Assembly: GCF_023715415.1 (NCBI RefSeq)
Contig: NZ_JAMBOB010000017.1
Location: 1-62,950, forward strand
Length of the DNA: 62,950 nt
DNA from: Neobacillus niacini
Lineage (GTDB): Bacteria > Bacillota > Bacilli > Bacillales > Cytobacillaceae
Direction: 5' to 3'
Positions 51,098-61,185 of the stretch are shown in pieces (the stretch's first letter is position 1; every line of letters begins with the position of its first letter). Under the pieces are notes generated by a model. It searched no databases. It worked only from the letters and a program-made list of their open reading frames with translations, and was not told the DNA's origin. Position numbers and translations under genes: made by a program.

Positions 51098-52554
51098 CCA
51101 ATTATTTTTTGAATTCTATTTAGAACTTTTGCTTTTCCTAAAAGTTCAATCGCCTGAGGTAAATCTGGACCATGCGTTTGACCCGAAACAGCTGCACGAA
51201 TCGGCATAAACAGATTTTTTCCTTTTTGACCGGTGGATTTTTGAACTGCCTTCATCGCTGCTTTAATTCCATCGGCTTTAAAGTTGTCTAGTTTCTCTAG
51301 TTCTTCAGCAAAAGCCTTAAGTACTTCAGGAACTGTCTCGCCTGTTAATACTTCCTTAGCATCCTCTTCATATTCTGCTTCTTCTTTAAAGAACATATCC
51401 GATAATTCAACAATCTCTGCACCGAAGCTCATCTTTTCCTGTAACAAACTTACTAAACCTCTTGCCCACTCATGCTCTTCATCCGTCAAGCTCTCACCTA
51501 ACACTCCAGCTTTTACTAGATGTGGCATGGAAAGCTCCAGTACGCGGTCAACCTCAATCTTCTTCATATATTGATTGTTCATCCATGTCAGCTTATTTGT
51601 ATCAAATAAAGCAGGGGATTTTGATAAGCGACTGGCATCGAAAATTTTAATGAATTCCTCTTTCGAATATAGCTCCTCTTCACCAGTTGGAGACCAGCCT
51701 AGTAAAGTAATAAAGTTAAACAAAGCTTCTGGCAGATAGCCTAATTCTTCATATTGCTCAATAAATTGAATAATGGATTCATCCCGCTTGCTTAACTTCT
51801 TTCTGCTTTCATTTACGATGAGTGTCATGTGACCAAAAATCGGAGGCTCCCATCCTAATGCTTCATAAACCATTAGCTGCTTAGGAGTGTTGGATATATG
51901 GTCATCTCCCCGAAGTACATGGGATATTTTCATTAGATAATCATCAATGGTTACCGCAAAATTATAAGTAGGCGTGCCATCCTTTTTGATGATGACCCAA
52001 TCACCCATTCCTTCAGACTCAAAGGAAACAGTCCCTTTTACCATATCCTCGAAGGTGTAGGTTTTCCCTTCTGGTACGATGATTCGAATACTCGGTTCAC
52101 GGCCTTCACTTTCTAATTTAGCACGTTCCTCAGCAGTTAGATGACGGCATTTTCCAGAATAGTGAGGAGTTTCGCCTCTTTCAGTCTGCTCTTCCCGCTC
52201 TGCTGCAATTTCTTCTTCCGTACAATAACATTTATAAGCATGACCATTCTCTACTAATTGATTGTAGTAGGTTTGATAAATGTCATTTCTCTCTGACTGT
52301 CGATAAGGTCCATATTCACCGCCGACATCCACACTTTCATCCCAATCCATACCCAGCCATTTAAGGTATTTTAATTGGCTTTCTTCACCGCCAGCAATAT
52401 TCCGCTTCTTATCAGTGTCTTCAATCCGGATAATAAATTTTCCGCCCTGATTACGTGCAAACAAATAATTAAATAATGCAGTACGGGCATTTCCAATATG
52501 TAAATGTCCAGTAGGACTTGGAGCATACCTTACACGAACTTCATTTGACATCAT
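51094..52554 (-). CDS. gltX: glutamyl-tRNA synthetase
   Basis: Class I aaRS; in Bacillus it is expected to charge tRNA-Glu and tRNA-Gln, the latter corrected by GatCAB. The 486-residue protein has YAPSPTGHLHIGNARTALFN (HIGH, about 10-29), the Cys-containing insert KCYCTEEE and RH, and KLSKRD. GGAGG precedes the ATG. It lies between ispF and the cysE operon. Confidence 0.97.
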   Translation of the reverse strand: MMSNEVRVRYAPSPTGHLHIGNARTALFNYLFARNQGGKFIIRIEDTDKKRNIAGGEESQLKYLKWLGMDWDESVDVGGEYGPYRQSERNDIYQTYYNQLVENGHAYKCYCTEEEIAAEREEQTERGETPHYSGKCRHLTAEERAKLESEGREPSIRIIVPEGKTYTFEDMVKGTVSFESEGMGDWVIIKKDGTPTYNFAVTIDDYLMKISHVLRGDDHISNTPKQLMVYEALGWEPPIFGHMTLIVNESRKKLSKRDESIIQFIEQYEELGYLPEALFNFITLLGWSPTGEEELYSKEEFIKIFDASRLSKSPALFDTNKLTWMNNQYMKKIEVDRVLELSMPHLVKAGVLGESLTDEEHEWARGLVSLLQEKMSFGAEIVELSDMFFKEEAEYEEDAKEVLTGETVPEVLKAFAEELEKLDNFKADGIKAAMKAVQKSTGQKGKNLFMPIRAAVSGQTHGPDLPQAIELLGKAKVLNRIQKIIG

Positions 52555-52625
52555 TATGCCTCCGTATACCGTTGATTTTCTATATCTGATTTATTTTACC
52601 ATTGTGTATTTCAGCAATAAAGAAT

Positions 52626-53102
52626 TTATTTCCTTTTTAGTAAAACTACAACTTGTGAGGCAATTCCTTCACCACGGCCAGTAAAGCCCAGCTTTTCTGT
52701 CGTTGTTGCCTTCACATTAATTTGTTCGGGAGTAGCATTAAGTAATTCAGCGATTCTCTCTTTCATTTGCTGAATATAGGGTGACATTTTGGGCTGTTGT
52801 GCAATGATTGTACAATCTGCATTAACAAGCTCGTATCCTCTATCTTTGACAAGCTGCCACACATGCTCCATCAATTTAGCTGAATCTGCATCTTTAAAGT
52901 TCGGATCTGTGTCCGGAAAATGTCTGCCAATATCTCCTTCTCCAATCGCTCCAAGACATGCATCCGTTACCGTATGTAACAAAACATCTGCATCTGAGTG
53001 ACCCAGCAGCCCTTTTTCATATGGTATGGTAATCCCGCCAATGATAAGCGGACGCCCCTCCGTTAATTGATGTACATCAAAGCCTTGTCCAATACGAAAC
53101 AT
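52626..53102 (-). CDS. ispF: 2-C-methyl-D-erythritol 2,4-cyclodiphosphate synthase
   Basis: IspF closes the fifth step of the MEP isoprenoid pathway. The 158-residue protein has the zinc ligands Asp8 and His10 (GFDVHQ) and HSDADVLLH, plus the TTTEKLGFTGRGEG end. The ATG at 53102 follows GGGAG; a TTG two codons upstream is spurious. It starts 2 bp after the ispD stop, so the two pathway genes are adjacent. Confidence 0.97.
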   Translation of the reverse strand: MFRIGQGFDVHQLTEGRPLIIGGITIPYEKGLLGHSDADVLLHTVTDACLGAIGEGDIGRHFPDTDPNFKDADSAKLMEHVWQLVKDRGYELVNADCTIIAQQPKMSPYIQQMKERIAELLNATPEQINVKATTTEKLGFTGRGEGIASQVVVLLKRK

Positions 53103-53104
53103 AG

Positions 53105-53794
53105 TCAAAAACTCCCTTGTCTTTTCTGTAATATCGCTTGTGCAAAAAATAAATCTTCCTGTGTCGTAAGCTTGATATTATCATAGTCCCCCTCGACCAT
53201 TGTGACTGGATGAGAGATCCGCTCTACCAAGCTAGAATCATCGGTACCCATAAAGCCATCCTTTTCTGCCTGTTCATATGCACTGTACAATAAGGAAAAA
53301 CGAAAAGCTTGTGGGGTTTGTACAGCCCACAAGCTAGACCTTTCGACAGTTGCCATCACCACATCATTACGTACTGTTTTCATGGTATCCTTTGCTCGCA
53401 CTCCAATGATTGCTGCACCTGTTTCTTGTGCTGTTTCTAGTAATCGGTGAATATGGTCCTTGCGAATAAAAGGCCGCGCCGCATCATGAACAAGAATAAT
53501 TCCATCTCTCTTCACTGTCTTCAATGCGTTATAAATGCTGTCCTGACGCTCTTTTCCACCTGGAACTAATTCAAGCACCTTCTTCACTTCATGCTTCTTC
53601 AAAATGGAATTAAATTCTGCTTCTTCCTGGGGGTGAATGGCTAAGATTATTCCATCGCATAACTCATCTTCTTCAAATACCTTTAATGAATGAATGAATA
53701 CAGGAATACTATTTAACTCTAATAAAAGCTTATTTTTCCCTGCGCCCATCCTCTTCCCTTGACCTGCAGCAGGGATAATGACTTGGTAAGTCAT
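53105..53794 (-). CDS. ispD: 2-C-methyl-D-erythritol 4-phosphate cytidylyltransferase
   Basis: IspD forms CDP-methylerythritol in the MEP pathway. The 229-residue protein has the nucleotide-binding loop PAAGQGKRMGAGKNK (8-22), VHDAARPF and TVERSSLWAVQTPQAF. GGAG precedes the ATG. It follows yacL by 23 bp. Confidence 0.97.
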   Translation of the reverse strand: MTYQVIIPAAGQGKRMGAGKNKLLLELNSIPVFIHSLKVFEEDELCDGIILAIHPQEEAEFNSILKKHEVKKVLELVPGGKERQDSIYNALKTVKRDGIILVHDAARPFIRKDHIHRLLETAQETGAAIIGVRAKDTMKTVRNDVVMATVERSSLWAVQTPQAFRFSLLYSAYEQAEKDGFMGTDDSSLVERISHPVTMVEGDYDNIKLTTQEDLFFAQAILQKRQGSF

Positions 53795-53817
53795 GCTAAA
53801 ACTCCAATCTATTCTAT

Positions 53818-54912
53818 CTAGCTTCCTAAAGCACTTTTCTCCAGTAACTTTGGTTTTGCAAATATCATTCTTCCTGCTGAAGTTTGAAGGACACTCGTAA
53901 CCAGAACATCTATTCTCTTTCCGATATATTCTCTTCCTTCTTCAACTACAATCATCGTTCCATCATCAAGATAAGCTACACCTTGGTGATATTCCTTCCC
54001 ATCCTTAATCACCTGTACGGCTAACTCTTCACCAGGTAGTACAACTGGTTTAACCGCATTGGCTAAATCATTAATATTTAATACAGAAACGTTCTGTAAT
54101 TCACATACTTTATTTAGATTAAAATCATTCGTAACAAGCATGCCATTCGTGATTTTGGCTAATTTCACAAGCTTACTGTCGACTTCTTGGATTTCATCAA
54201 AATCGCCTTCGTAAATTTCTACTTTAATCGCTAGTTCTTTTTGAATTCGATTTAAAATATCCAATCCACGTCTACCGCGGTTCCGCTTTAACACATCAGA
54301 TGAATCTGCAATATGCTGTAATTCCTCTAGTACAAAGCGAGGAATGACAATTGTTCCTTCTAAAAATCCTGTTTGACAGATATCCGCAACGCGGCCATCA
54401 ATAATTACACTTGTATCGAGGATTTTTAGCGATTGTCCCTCAGACTTTTCCGCATCCTCTTCACCGGACTTCTTCTTCCCACGGCTGCCAAAGAGATTTA
54501 ACAACTCATCCCTTTTCTTAAATCCAACCTGAAATCCAAGGTATCCAAATAATAATGTCAGCAAAATAGGAGCGACAGCATTAAGAATAGGTACTTGAAC
54601 AGCATTTAGAGCAAAACCAATTAAAAAGGCTACTAATAAACCAAAAATTAATCCAATACTGCCAAAAATCACATCTGTAACAGGGATTCTCACCAGTGAA
54701 TCTTCCGCCCATTTAATAAACTCCAGTACATAATCTACTGCCCAAAAAGTAATAAGATAGAAAATAATTGCACCTATAATAGCCGTTGCATATGAGTTAC
54801 TAATTATTGGAATGTCATCAAATTTTATTAATTTTAGTAATTGCGGAATCAATAATATTCCAAGCGTACCTCCGGTAATGAGAAAACATGCTTGCACAAT
54901 ACGTTTTAACAT
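53818..54912 (-). CDS. yacL: PIN/TRAM-domain integral membrane protein YacL
   Basis: A conserved membrane protein of unproven function. The 364-residue protein has four hydrophobic segments (about 5-110), a PIN-type nuclease-like domain (about 150-265: LDTSVIIDGRVADICQTGFL, TNDFNLNKVCELQ) and a C-terminal TRAM domain (about 290-350). The ATG at 54912 follows GAGGAGGTG. An extension of ten codons would contain that site. The PIN acidic residues appear intact, so RNA cleavage at the membrane is possible. Confidence 0.92.
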   Translation of the reverse strand: MLKRIVQACFLITGGTLGILLIPQLLKLIKFDDIPIISNSYATAIIGAIIFYLITFWAVDYVLEFIKWAEDSLVRIPVTDVIFGSIGLIFGLLVAFLIGFALNAVQVPILNAVAPILLTLLFGYLGFQVGFKKRDELLNLFGSRGKKKSGEEDAEKSEGQSLKILDTSVIIDGRVADICQTGFLEGTIVIPRFVLEELQHIADSSDVLKRNRGRRGLDILNRIQKELAIKVEIYEGDFDEIQEVDSKLVKLAKITNGMLVTNDFNLNKVCELQNVSVLNINDLANAVKPVVLPGEELAVQVIKDGKEYHQGVAYLDDGTMIVVEEGREYIGKRIDVLVTSVLQTSAGRMIFAKPKLLEKSALGS

Positions 54913-55106
54913 TCCTTCACCTCCTCTACTCATTATAAACATATTCCCAAAAATGAAACCTTTGTTTATTGATTATTTTTAGCAAAGTGTAAGTTTTAAA
55001 ACATGAATATAACTTTATATATGAAAATATATTTTTCACTCCATAGGGTAGCACTGGAAAAAAACTCTGTCAAACAAAGGAAATTTGCTGTTTATCCACA
55101 GAAAAT

Positions 55107-56180
55107 TTATATTTGTCGTTCCGTATATAATCTGTCTTTGATTAATTTTAAACCTTCTTTAATTTTTTTAGCACGAATCTCGCCAATTCCCTCCACATCG
55201 TCCAGTTCTTCAACAGTGGCTGTAATAATTTTCGAAAACTCCCCAAAGCTTGTAATAATATTTTCAATGATAACTAAAGGCAGGCGGGGAATTTTATTCA
55301 GTATCCGATAACCTCTCGGATGTTTATTTTCATCTAACGGTATATATCCATGGTAACCCATTAATTTCAAAATAGCGCTATCCTCTAATGCTCCATTGCT
55401 CGTTAGAACCTGCATTCGTTTAAGAACGTCCCTCGCCTTGACAGTCCGATCAAAGGAGTAATCCTTTATGATATTAGAAGTTTCTTCTTCTAAATCTGTC
55501 AAAATTTCATTCATTTGCAGACGAATAAGCCTGCCTTCTGTACCTAATTCATTTAAGTAGGTTATGAGTTCATTTTTAATTTTGAGAACCATTTCAAAGC
55601 GGTGAAGAACCAGAAGAAAGTCATTATAGGTAACAGACTCTTCAAATTCTAGAATACTTAAGCTGGCAATACTCCGCTCAAGGACTGCTTTATATTTTTC
55701 GAGCATTTGAATAGCCTGATTCGCCTTCGTTAAGATCACAGATATATCTTTAAGTGCATAACGGAAATTTCCTTGATAAAGGGTTATCACATTTCTCCTT
55801 TGAGAAATTGCTATGACAAGTGCTTTTGTTTGCCTAGCGACCCTTTCAGCCGTTCGATGCCGCATCCCTGTTTCCGAGGCAGAAATTTCAGAGTCCGGAA
55901 CCAGTTGTGCATTCGCTATAAGAATCGTATTACCTAGTTCATTAAGGATAATGGCACCGTCCATTTTTGCTAACTCATAAAGATAGCTTGGTGAAAAAGG
56001 ACAATTTATTTGAAAGCCGCCATCTACAATACTTTTGACCTTATCATTGTAACCAACAACAATGAGTCCGCCTGTATTCGCCCTTAATACATTATCAATT
56101 CCTTCACGAAGGGGTGTACCAGGAGCAAGAAATTGTAAAACTTCACTTACGGTTTGTTCCCCCAGCTTTCTATTTTCCAT
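55107..56180 (-). CDS. disA: DNA integrity scanning diadenylate cyclase DisA
   Basis: DisA makes c-di-AMP from two ATP and responds to branched DNA. The 357-residue protein has the DAC domain with DGA (74-76) and RHR (107-109: TGMRHRTAERVA), a helical linker, and a C-terminal helix-hairpin-helix DNA-binding domain (VEGIGEIRAKKIKEGL). It starts 3 bp after radA, the usual neighbour that restrains its activity. Confidence 0.97.
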   Translation of the reverse strand: MENRKLGEQTVSEVLQFLAPGTPLREGIDNVLRANTGGLIVVGYNDKVKSIVDGGFQINCPFSPSYLYELAKMDGAIILNELGNTILIANAQLVPDSEISASETGMRHRTAERVARQTKALVIAISQRRNVITLYQGNFRYALKDISVILTKANQAIQMLEKYKAVLERSIASLSILEFEESVTYNDFLLVLHRFEMVLKIKNELITYLNELGTEGRLIRLQMNEILTDLEEETSNIIKDYSFDRTVKARDVLKRMQVLTSNGALEDSAILKLMGYHGYIPLDENKHPRGYRILNKIPRLPLVIIENIITSFGEFSKIITATVEELDDVEGIGEIRAKKIKEGLKLIKDRLYTERQI

Positions 56181-56183
56181 GTC

Positions 56184-57566
56184 TTACACTCCCAACGCAG
56201 CTTTTAAGGCTTCAGCTACAGTGGACACACCGATGAGTTCGACATCTTTCGGACCTTGCCAGCCGCTTAAATTATTGGCAGGCAATATAACTCGTTCAAA
56301 ACCTAGCTTCGCTGCTTCCTGCACACGCTGCTCAATTCTAGAAACTCGTCTTACTTCGCCCGTTAAGCCAACCTCACCAATAATACAATCTGTTGCCCTA
56401 GTTGGTTTGTCACGGAAGCTTGAGGCAATACTTACGACAATCGCTAAATCAATGGCTGGTTCGTCCAGCTTGACTCCCCCGGCTACCTTCAGATAAGCAT
56501 CTTGATTTTGTAGTAACAGACCCATCCTCTTTTCTAAGACTGCCATTAGTAAAGGAACTCGATTATGATCAATCCCTGTTGCCATTCTCCTCGGATTTCC
56601 AAAGCTTGTCGGAGAAATTAGCGCCTGGATTTCGACAAGTACTGGACGGGTGCCTTCCATGGAGGCGACCACTGTCGACCCAGCAGCACCTTGCGACCTC
56701 TCTTCGAGGAAGATTTCTGAAGGATTTGCCACTTCTTCAAGTCCAAATTCCTTCATTTCAAAAATACCCATTTCATTCGTTGATCCAAATCGATTCTTTA
56801 CTGCCCGCAGAATCCGGTACGTATGGTGCCTTTCTCCTTCAAAATAGAGTACAGTATCTACCATATGCTCAAGCAGCCTTGGACCGGCAATGGAGCCCTC
56901 TTTTGTTACATGACCAACAATAAATATCGCTATACCCTTTGTTTTCCCTATTCTCATTAATTCTGAGGTACACTCACGAACCTGTGAAACACTCCCAGGT
57001 GCAGAGGTTACTTCCGGATGAAAAACAGTCTGAATCGAATCAATAATGACAAAGCTTGGATTGGTTTCTTCAATGGTTCGATTGATTTCTTCCAAATTGG
57101 TCTCAGAATAGACGAGAAGATTCTCCGACTTTATCCCAAGTCTCTCAGCACGAAGCTTTGTTTGCCTCATGGATTCTTCACCGGATATGTATAAGACCTG
57201 ATTTCCTTTATTTGCAAGCTGAGACGATACCTGCAGCAACAGAGTTGACTTACCAATCCCAGGGTCCCCACCGATTAATACCAGCGATCCCTTTACCACA
57301 CCACCGCCTAGCACCCGATTAAGCTCATTCAAATCCGTAAGAATCCTCGGTTCAGTCATTGTTTCAATGGCTGTAATGGGCGTTGGTTTAGATAATAGGG
57401 TTGAACCCCCTTGAGAATGTGCGAATGCTCCTCTACGATTCCCGCCAGTTACCTCCACTTCCTCCACCATTTTGTTCCATGCTCCGCAGCCCGGGCATTT
57501 TCCCATCCACTTCGGAGATTCATACCCACAGTCCTGACACATAAACTTGGTTTTTCGTTTGGCCAT
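56184..57566 (-). CDS. radA: DNA repair protein RadA (Sms)
   Basis: RadA is a hexameric helicase-like ATPase for branch migration in recombination. The 460-residue protein has a C4 zinc finger (Cys10, Cys13, Cys24, Cys27), Walker A GGDPGIGKST (99-108), the KNRFG motif (257-261) and a C-terminal Lon-like domain (about 290-460). It lies downstream of clpC behind a terminator and next to disA. Confidence 0.97.
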   Translation of the reverse strand: MAKRKTKFMCQDCGYESPKWMGKCPGCGAWNKMVEEVEVTGGNRRGAFAHSQGGSTLLSKPTPITAIETMTEPRILTDLNELNRVLGGGVVKGSLVLIGGDPGIGKSTLLLQVSSQLANKGNQVLYISGEESMRQTKLRAERLGIKSENLLVYSETNLEEINRTIEETNPSFVIIDSIQTVFHPEVTSAPGSVSQVRECTSELMRIGKTKGIAIFIVGHVTKEGSIAGPRLLEHMVDTVLYFEGERHHTYRILRAVKNRFGSTNEMGIFEMKEFGLEEVANPSEIFLEERSQGAAGSTVVASMEGTRPVLVEIQALISPTSFGNPRRMATGIDHNRVPLLMAVLEKRMGLLLQNQDAYLKVAGGVKLDEPAIDLAIVVSIASSFRDKPTRATDCIIGEVGLTGEVRRVSRIEQRVQEAAKLGFERVILPANNLSGWQGPKDVELIGVSTVAEALKAALGV

Positions 57567-57591
57567 TTCTATCTACTCCTGACTATAAATA

Positions 57592-57634
57592 CAAAAAGAG
57601 GTACACGGTCAAGCTATTATCGTGTACCCCTTTT
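57592..57634 (-). terminator. terminator between clpC and radA
   Basis: Minus strand GGGGTACACG (57629-57620) pairs with CGTGTACCTC (57607-57598) around a 12-nt loop, followed by TTTTTG. It lies about 25 nt past the clpC stop and should largely end the stress operon. Confidence 0.85.
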
Positions 57635-57655
57635 AGTTGTTCTAAATAAATTGGT

Positions 57656-60097
57656 TTATTTAGCTAGTGGCGTTTTTTCAGCCGTTCTAACTAAGAACTC
57701 ACCATTATCAACGTCAATTATTACATGCTGACCTGTTAATACTGTACCTCTTAACAGCTCTTCAGAGAGACGGTCTTCAATATGCTTTTGAATAGCCCTG
57801 CGCAATGGTCGTGCACCGTACTCTGGGTCGTAACCTTCTATAGAGATTTTTCCCTTCGCTGCTTCTGTTAATTCTAAAGAAATGTGCTGTTCTTTTAGAC
57901 GTTTTACCAGTTGGTCTGACAGCAGCGTAACAATTTCTTCTAAGTGCTTTCTTTCTAAAGCATGGAAGACAATAATTTCATCAATACGGTTTAAGAATTC
58001 AGGACGGAAGGCTTTCTTCAATTCTTCCATTACCTTGCCCTTCATGTCCTTATAATTCTGTTCTCCATCTTGAATATTAAAACCAACATACTTGTTACGC
58101 TTTAATGCTTCTGCTCCGACGTTTGAAGTCATAATCAGCACGGTATTGCGGAAATCGACGGTTCTGCCCTTCGAATCTGTCAAGCGGCCATCTTCAAGTA
58201 CTTGCAATAAAATATTAAATACATCAGGATGAGCCTTTTCAATTTCATCAAGCAGGATAACAGAATATGGCTTTCTTCTAACCTTTTCAGTTAGTTGACC
58301 GCCTTCTTCGTATCCAACATATCCTGGAGGAGATCCAACCAAACGAGAAGTAGAATGTTTCTCCATATATTCAGACATATCGATTCGAATCATTGCGTCC
58401 TCATCACCAAACATCGCTTCCGCAAGTGCTCGAGCTAATTCAGTTTTCCCTACACCAGTAGGACCAAGGAATACGAAGGAGCCAATAGGACGTTTAGGAT
58501 CCTTTAAGCCTGCTCTTGCTCGGCGTACTGCTTTTGACACAGCCTTAACTGCTTCCTCCTGACCAATTACTCGTGAATGTAGGAGTTCCTCTAAGTTTAA
58601 CAACTTAGCTGTTTCCGTTTGGGCAAGCTTGGAGACAGGAATTCCCGTCCAGCTTGAAACCACACTTGCAATATCCTCAACCGTAACCTCACTATTTTCT
58701 TTACCTTGTTTTTCTTTCCACGTTTTCTTTGTTTCCTCCAACTGTTCACGCAGACGTTGTTCTGTATCTCTTAGAGAAGCAGCCTTTTCAAATTCTTGGC
58801 TCTGAACTGCTGCATCCTTTTCTTTACGTACCTCTTCAAGCTTCACTTCTAACTCTTTTAAATTTGGAGGTGTCGTATAAGAACGTAAGCGAACCTTTGA
58901 TCCTGCTTCATCAATTAAGTCAATCGCTTTATCTGGAAGGAAACGGTCAGAAATATAGCGATCAGACAACTTTACAGCTGCTTCAATTGCTTCATCTGTA
59001 ATAGAAACACGGTGATGGGCCTCATAACGATCACGCAGACCTTCTAAAATCCGGACGGACTCTTCAGCCGTTGGTTCATCCACACGGATTGGCTGGAATC
59101 GTCGTTCTAACGCCGCATCTTTTTCAATATATTTCCGATACTCATCAAGAGTAGTTGCACCGATACATTGCAGTTCTCCACGAGCAAGGGATGGTTTTAA
59201 AATGTTTGAAGCGTCAATCGCTCCTTCTGCTCCCCCTGCACCAATCAATGTGTGTAACTCATCAATAAAGAGAATGATGTTACCCGCTTGGCGAATTTCA
59301 TCCATTACCTTTTTTAAACGGTCTTCAAATTCCCCACGATATTTAGTACCCGCAACTACTGTTCCCATATCTAAAGTCATAACTCGCTTATCACGGAGAA
59401 TTTCTGGAACTTCATTATTCACAATTTGTTGGGCGAGACCTTCAGCAATAGCTGTTTTACCTACACCCGGTTCACCAATTAAAACTGGGTTGTTTTTTGT
59501 ACGGCGGCTTAATACTTCTATGACCCGTTGGATTTCCTTACTTCTTCCAATAACAGGATCTAAACTTCCTTCTCTAGCAATTGCAGTCAAGTCTCTTGCA
59601 AGGCTATCAAGGGTTGGAGTATTTGCACTTACAGAAGCCCCTCCCTGGTGCCCGCCTGACTCATTGCTGCCTAATAATTGTAATACTTGTTGACGTGCTT
59701 TATTTAAGCTTACTCCAAGATTATTAAGAACTCTTGCAGCAACACCTTCTCCTTCACGAATTAGACCGAGTAGGATATGTTCTGTTCCAACATAGGAATG
59801 TCCTAATTTTCGAGCTTCATCCATTGATAATTCGATTACCTTTTTCGCTCTTGGGGTATAGTGAATCGTTTGGGATGCTTCCTGCCCTTTCCCTATTAAC
59901 GATTCTACTTCCTTTTGGATCTTTTCTGAACCTAATCCAAGTCCATAAAGCGCTTTGGCAGCAATACCTTCTCCCTCACGGACTAAGCCTAATAAGATAT
60001 GCTCAGTCCCAATATTGTTGTGTCCAAGTCTGATTGCTTCCTCTTGTGCTAAAGCTAATACCTTCTGGGCTCTTTCAGTAAAACGGCCGAACATCAT
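57656..60097 (-). CDS. clpC: ATP-dependent Clp protease ATPase subunit ClpC
   Basis: The AAA+ unfoldase of the ClpCP protease, degrading CtsR, McsB-phosphoarginine-marked proteins and competence or sporulation regulators. The 813-residue protein has the N-terminal double repeat (about 1-145, GTEHILLGLVREGEG twice), AAA-1 with GEPGVGKT, a middle coiled coil with UVR-type motif (about 415-470), AAA-2 with GPTGVGKT, and the ClpP-contact loop VGF (KYVGFNIQ). It starts 13 bp after mcsB. Confidence 0.97.
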   Translation of the reverse strand: MMFGRFTERAQKVLALAQEEAIRLGHNNIGTEHILLGLVREGEGIAAKALYGLGLGSEKIQKEVESLIGKGQEASQTIHYTPRAKKVIELSMDEARKLGHSYVGTEHILLGLIREGEGVAARVLNNLGVSLNKARQQVLQLLGSNESGGHQGGASVSANTPTLDSLARDLTAIAREGSLDPVIGRSKEIQRVIEVLSRRTKNNPVLIGEPGVGKTAIAEGLAQQIVNNEVPEILRDKRVMTLDMGTVVAGTKYRGEFEDRLKKVMDEIRQAGNIILFIDELHTLIGAGGAEGAIDASNILKPSLARGELQCIGATTLDEYRKYIEKDAALERRFQPIRVDEPTAEESVRILEGLRDRYEAHHRVSITDEAIEAAVKLSDRYISDRFLPDKAIDLIDEAGSKVRLRSYTTPPNLKELEVKLEEVRKEKDAAVQSQEFEKAASLRDTEQRLREQLEETKKTWKEKQGKENSEVTVEDIASVVSSWTGIPVSKLAQTETAKLLNLEELLHSRVIGQEEAVKAVSKAVRRARAGLKDPKRPIGSFVFLGPTGVGKTELARALAEAMFGDEDAMIRIDMSEYMEKHSTSRLVGSPPGYVGYEEGGQLTEKVRRKPYSVILLDEIEKAHPDVFNILLQVLEDGRLTDSKGRTVDFRNTVLIMTSNVGAEALKRNKYVGFNIQDGEQNYKDMKGKVMEELKKAFRPEFLNRIDEIIVFHALERKHLEEIVTLLSDQLVKRLKEQHISLELTEAAKGKISIEGYDPEYGARPLRRAIQKHIEDRLSEELLRGTVLTGQHVIIDVDNGEFLVRTAEKTPLAK

Positions 60098-60110
60098 ATT
60101 CCATTCCTCC

Positions 60111-61184
60111 TCACATTTTGTCCTGCTCCATTTTTAGTCTTTCTCTAATTAAAGCTGCTCGTCTAATATCTCTTTCATTTGCTCTTAAATGCCCGCCCGC
60201 ATACTGCTGCAGGAAACCAGGCTGTGTTAATATCATTAATTCATTTAATATATTCTTAGGCAAATGATCAATATAACCCATATCAATTCCTAGGCGAACA
60301 TCAGATAGGCATTTTGCAGCCTCTTTTGTTTCAATAATCCTGCAATTGGATAATACACCATAAGATCGAAACACTCTGTCTTCTAATTGTATGTTCGAAG
60401 TTTTGCGTAATGCTTCACGAGCGGACCTTTCTTGTGAAATTAACTGACTTACTACACCATTAAGGTCCCGACAGATATCTTCTTCAGATTTCCCTAGAGT
60501 AATTTGATTGGAGATTTGAAATATATTTCCGAGCGCTTCACTCCCCTCGCCATAGATACCTCTAACAACTAAACCCAGCTGGTTTATGGCTGGAATGATA
60601 CGATTGATTTGCTGTGTCAATATAAGACCTGGCAGATGCATCATAACAGATGCCCGAAGACCCGTACCCACATTTGTTGGGCAGCTTGTTAGGTAACCAT
60701 GTTTTTCATCGTAACCAAAGTGAATGTGACTTTCTAGCCAATCATCTACCTCATTCGCAGCCTCCAACGCTTCCGTTAGCTGAAGTCCAGGAAACAAACA
60801 TTGAATGCGAATGTGGTCCTCTTCATTAATCATAATACTAACTTCTTCGTTTTCGGTTAATAGAACTGCTCCATATGGAGATTCCTCTGCTAAATTAGGG
60901 CTTATCAAATGCTTTTCTACTAGAACCCTTTTTTGAAGGGGTTGTATTTCATCAATCTTCAATAATTCCATTTGTCCATACTTTGTGAAATTTGATTCTT
61001 GCATTATATCTTCCATTTTTTTAATAATGGCCTGTGCTTCTTCGTGTGAAAATAATGTTGGAAATTTAAAATTTTCAAAGTTTCGGGCTAAACGGATTCG
61101 GGAACTAAGGACAATATCTGAATCAGGTCCCTCCTCACTCATCCACGAGCTGACTGCTTGATTAATAAAGCGTTCAAGCGACAC
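60111..61184 (-). CDS. mcsB: protein arginine kinase McsB
   Basis: McsB phosphorylates arginine residues, marking proteins for ClpCP and inactivating CtsR. The 357-residue protein is a phosphagen-kinase-like enzyme: SSRIRLARNFENFKFP, LTSCPTNVGTGLRASVMMHL (nucleotide and phosphagen region), and the phospho-arginine sensor part. The GTG at 61184 is chosen because GGGAGGGG precedes it and the start MSLERFINQAVSSWM fits the family. An ATG 27 codons upstream lies inside mcsA. mcsA ends one base before it. Confidence 0.95.
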   Translation of the reverse strand: MSLERFINQAVSSWMSEEGPDSDIVLSSRIRLARNFENFKFPTLFSHEEAQAIIKKMEDIMQESNFTKYGQMELLKIDEIQPLQKRVLVEKHLISPNLAEESPYGAVLLTENEEVSIMINEEDHIRIQCLFPGLQLTEALEAANEVDDWLESHIHFGYDEKHGYLTSCPTNVGTGLRASVMMHLPGLILTQQINRIIPAINQLGLVVRGIYGEGSEALGNIFQISNQITLGKSEEDICRDLNGVVSQLISQERSAREALRKTSNIQLEDRVFRSYGVLSNCRIIETKEAAKCLSDVRLGIDMGYIDHLPKNILNELMILTQPGFLQQYAGGHLRANERDIRRAALIRERLKMEQDKM

Positions 61185-61185
61185 G